Shown here: positions 6,159 through 7,036 of the stretch, in pieces
Position numbering within the stretch: position 1 is the first letter of the stretch
Layout of the letters: every line of letters starts with the position of its first letter
DNA from: Sedimenticola sp.
Lineage (GTDB): Bacteria; Pseudomonadota; Gammaproteobacteria; Chromatiales; Chromatiaceae
DNA: 7,036 nucleotides
Reading direction: 5' to 3'
Assembly (NCBI GenBank): GCA_027023915.1
Contig: JALVUB010000179.1
Location: 1-7,036, forward strand
Made by a program: the position numbers and the translations under genes
The notes under the pieces: generated by a model
Told to the model about the DNA's origin: nothing
What the model saw: the letters and a program-made list of their open reading frames with translations, nothing else
The model's database searches: none

Positions 6159-6539
6159 TTATTTCTTGACGACATCCTTCAACGCCTTGAGCGCCACCAC
6201 CTTCACAGTGGTGCTGGCCGGTTTTGCCGGAATCTTCATGGGCTCGCCGGTGGCGGGATTGCGGCCCATGCGCGCCTTGCGCGCCGGCTTTTTCACGCGG
6301 CGGATTTTGATGCCGGTGTCCGGGATGGCGAATTCGCCGGAACCCCGCTTCTTGATGTGCCGGGTGATGAGATCGCCCAGGGAGGAGAAGACCGAAGCCA
6401 CCTGTTTCTTGGTGAGGCCGGTCTCCTCGGCGATGGCTGCGATGATCTCTGCCTTGGTCTGCTTCTTGCCGATGGCCGGAAGCTTTTTGGTCGCGGGAGC
6501 CTTCTTGGCTGCTCGCTTTTTGGTGGTTTTCTTTACCAT
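6159..6539 (-). CDS. HU/IHF-family DNA-binding protein with a lysine-rich N-terminal tail
   Basis: This 126-residue nucleoid protein bends and compacts DNA, normally as a dimer. Residues 1-26 form a basic, Ala/Pro/Lys-rich tail (MVKKTTKKRAAKKAPATKKL) like that of histone H1. The HU core follows from about 27: helices TKAEIIAAIAEETGLTKKQVASVFSSLGDLITRHI (28-62), the beta region GSGEFAIPDTGIKIRRVKK, and the DNA-binding arm with GRNPATGEP (92-100), whose P95 is the conserved intercalating proline. It ends KALKDVVKK. Ordinary HU is about 90 residues, so the tail is the extra part. The ATG at 6539 is chosen because AAGGAG lies seven bases upstream. The frame stays open to 6608, but the extra 23 residues lack HU likeness and would run over the ribosome binding site. 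Confidence 0.93.
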   Translation of the reverse strand: MVKKTTKKRAAKKAPATKKLPAIGKKQTKAEIIAAIAEETGLTKKQVASVFSSLGDLITRHIKKRGSGEFAIPDTGIKIRRVKKPARKARMGRNPATGEPMKIPAKPASTTVKVVALKALKDVVKK

Positions 6540-6546
6540 GGATGCG

Positions 6547-6552
6547 CTCCTT
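6547..6552 (-). promoter_or_regulatory. Ribosome binding site of the HU-family gene
   Basis: AAGGAG on the minus strand sits seven bases before the ATG at 6539. It decides the start against the longer open frame that reaches 6608. Confidence 0.85.
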
Positions 6553-6555
6553 TTG

Positions 6556-6588
6556 GTGTTACACGGAGATGCCGGGGGTGACGTTACC
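6556..6588. promoter_or_regulatory. Two small inverted repeats in the HU leader
   Basis: GTGTTACAC (6556-6564) is a perfect inverted repeat around one central base. GGTGACGTTACC (6577-6588) is symmetric except for one base pair. Both lie between the HU ribosome binding site and an A-rich stretch (minus strand, about 6589-6606) where the promoter is likely. They could be operator half-sites, but short repeats like these also arise by chance. I cannot name a matching regulator. Confidence 0.25.
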
Positions 6589-6616
6589 ACATATTTTTGT
6601 TTTTCCATAGCCTTAT

Positions 6617-6643
6617 TGGGGCAAGAAAACGCATTTCACCCCA
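6617..6643 (-). other. Imperfect hairpin after the BepA-like gene
   Basis: TGGGG (6617-6621) pairs with CCCCA (6639-6643), and an inner GAAA (6625-6628) pairs with TTTC (6634-6637). It lies 21 bases past the stop of the protease gene. No T run follows on the minus strand, so termination here would be inefficient or need another factor. The HU gene might then receive some read-through. Confidence 0.3.
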
Positions 6644-6664
6644 TTGGCAATGCGGCGAACGGCT

Positions 6665-7036
6665 TCAGCTCTTCTTTTTCTTCTTTTTCAACTGCGCCAG
6701 TTCGTTTTCAATGCGTTGGAGGCTGGAATAAATGCGAGCCCGTTCAAACTCGTCTGCGTCTTTTTGCTTCAACGCGATCCGCAGTTGCAGGCGCGCCGGT
6801 TCCAGCAGGCCCATCAGGTAGTAGTGTTCCGCCAGATACTCATGACTGCGGGCGTTGTGGCCCAGCGCTGCCTCAGCGCGGGCCAGCAGGCGGTAGAGCC
6901 TTGCCTCTTCCTTATGGCTTGCCAACAGCTCCCGCAGAATGCCGCGCGCCTTGGTGGGTTGGCCTGTTCGCAGATAGAGCGCCGCCAGGGTAACGCCAAG
7001 GGGATAACTGAACGGAAGCTTTACATAGCCTTTTTC
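6665..7036 (-). CDS. C-terminal TPR region of an M48 (BepA/YfgC-like) metalloprotease, 5'-truncated
   Basis: The last 123 residues of a larger protein are visible; the frame is open to the right edge. A TTG at 6925 is internal, not a start, since the upstream codons continue the same helical repeat: PLGVTLAALYLRTGQPTKAR, then ILRELLASHKEEARLYRLLA. TPR-like helix pairs follow: RLYRLLARAEAALGHNARSH, EYLAEHYYLMGLLEPARLQL, and a last helix ARIYSSLQRIENELAQL. This order and wording match the C-terminus of BepA-type periplasmic proteases, which help assemble or degrade outer-membrane beta-barrel proteins. The HExxH protease domain would lie beyond the window, so the identification rests on the TPR part only. 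The protein ends in six lysines and a serine, an unusual tail. Confidence 0.72.
   Translation of the reverse strand, partial: EKGYVKLPFSYPLGVTLAALYLRTGQPTKARGILRELLASHKEEARLYRLLARAEAALGHNARSHEYLAEHYYLMGLLEPARLQLRIALKQKDADEFERARIYSSLQRIENELAQLKKKKKKS

Noticed and set aside
6540..6608. A longer N-terminus for the HU protein starting at 6608
   Set aside because: The extra residues do not resemble HU, and the ideal AAGGAG before the ATG at 6539 would lie inside the coding part.

Overview
The window is GC-rich, tightly packed chromosomal DNA. It looks like a free-living, Gram-negative proteobacterium, most likely a gammaproteobacterium. The reasons are a YajR-type transporter, a BepA-type periplasmic protease tail, an MlaC-family periplasmic protein and an SSB with the classic acidic tip. 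A NorD/CbbO-type VWA protein is common in chemolithoautotrophs and denitrifiers, so a sulfur-oxidising or denitrifying relative is possible, but the sequence does not prove it.

Layout from left to right: (1) the 3' part of a long-chain acyl-CoA synthetase gene (+), cut by the window edge. (2) A tRNA-Gly(CCC) gene (+), with its own TATAAT box just after the synthetase stop codon and a strong bidirectional terminator behind it. (3) ssb (-), converging on the tRNA and sharing that terminator. (4) A YajR-like MFS transporter (-) upstream of ssb on the same strand; it ends after the last membrane helix and has no YAM domain. (5) Divergent from it, a 703-residue NorD/CbbO-family VWA protein (+) with an intact MIDAS site. 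(6) 64 bases on, same strand, a secreted MlaC/Ttg2D-family protein (+). (7) A second bidirectional terminator. (8) An HU/IHF-family DNA-binding protein (-) with a lysine/alanine-rich N-terminal tail. (9) The C-terminal TPR part of an M48/BepA-like protease (-), running off the right edge.

Most of the window is housekeeping: lipid activation, translation, DNA replication and repair, nucleoid structure and envelope quality control. The least ordinary part is 3289-6082. There a VWA activator-type protein sits without its usual MoxR-type AAA+ partner (CbbQ/NorQ) and beside an MlaC-family protein that itself lacks the MlaFEDB transporter genes. Whether these two genes work together cannot be settled from this window. 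I see no mobile element, CRISPR array or phage gene, and no gene-free stretch longer than about 130 bases.
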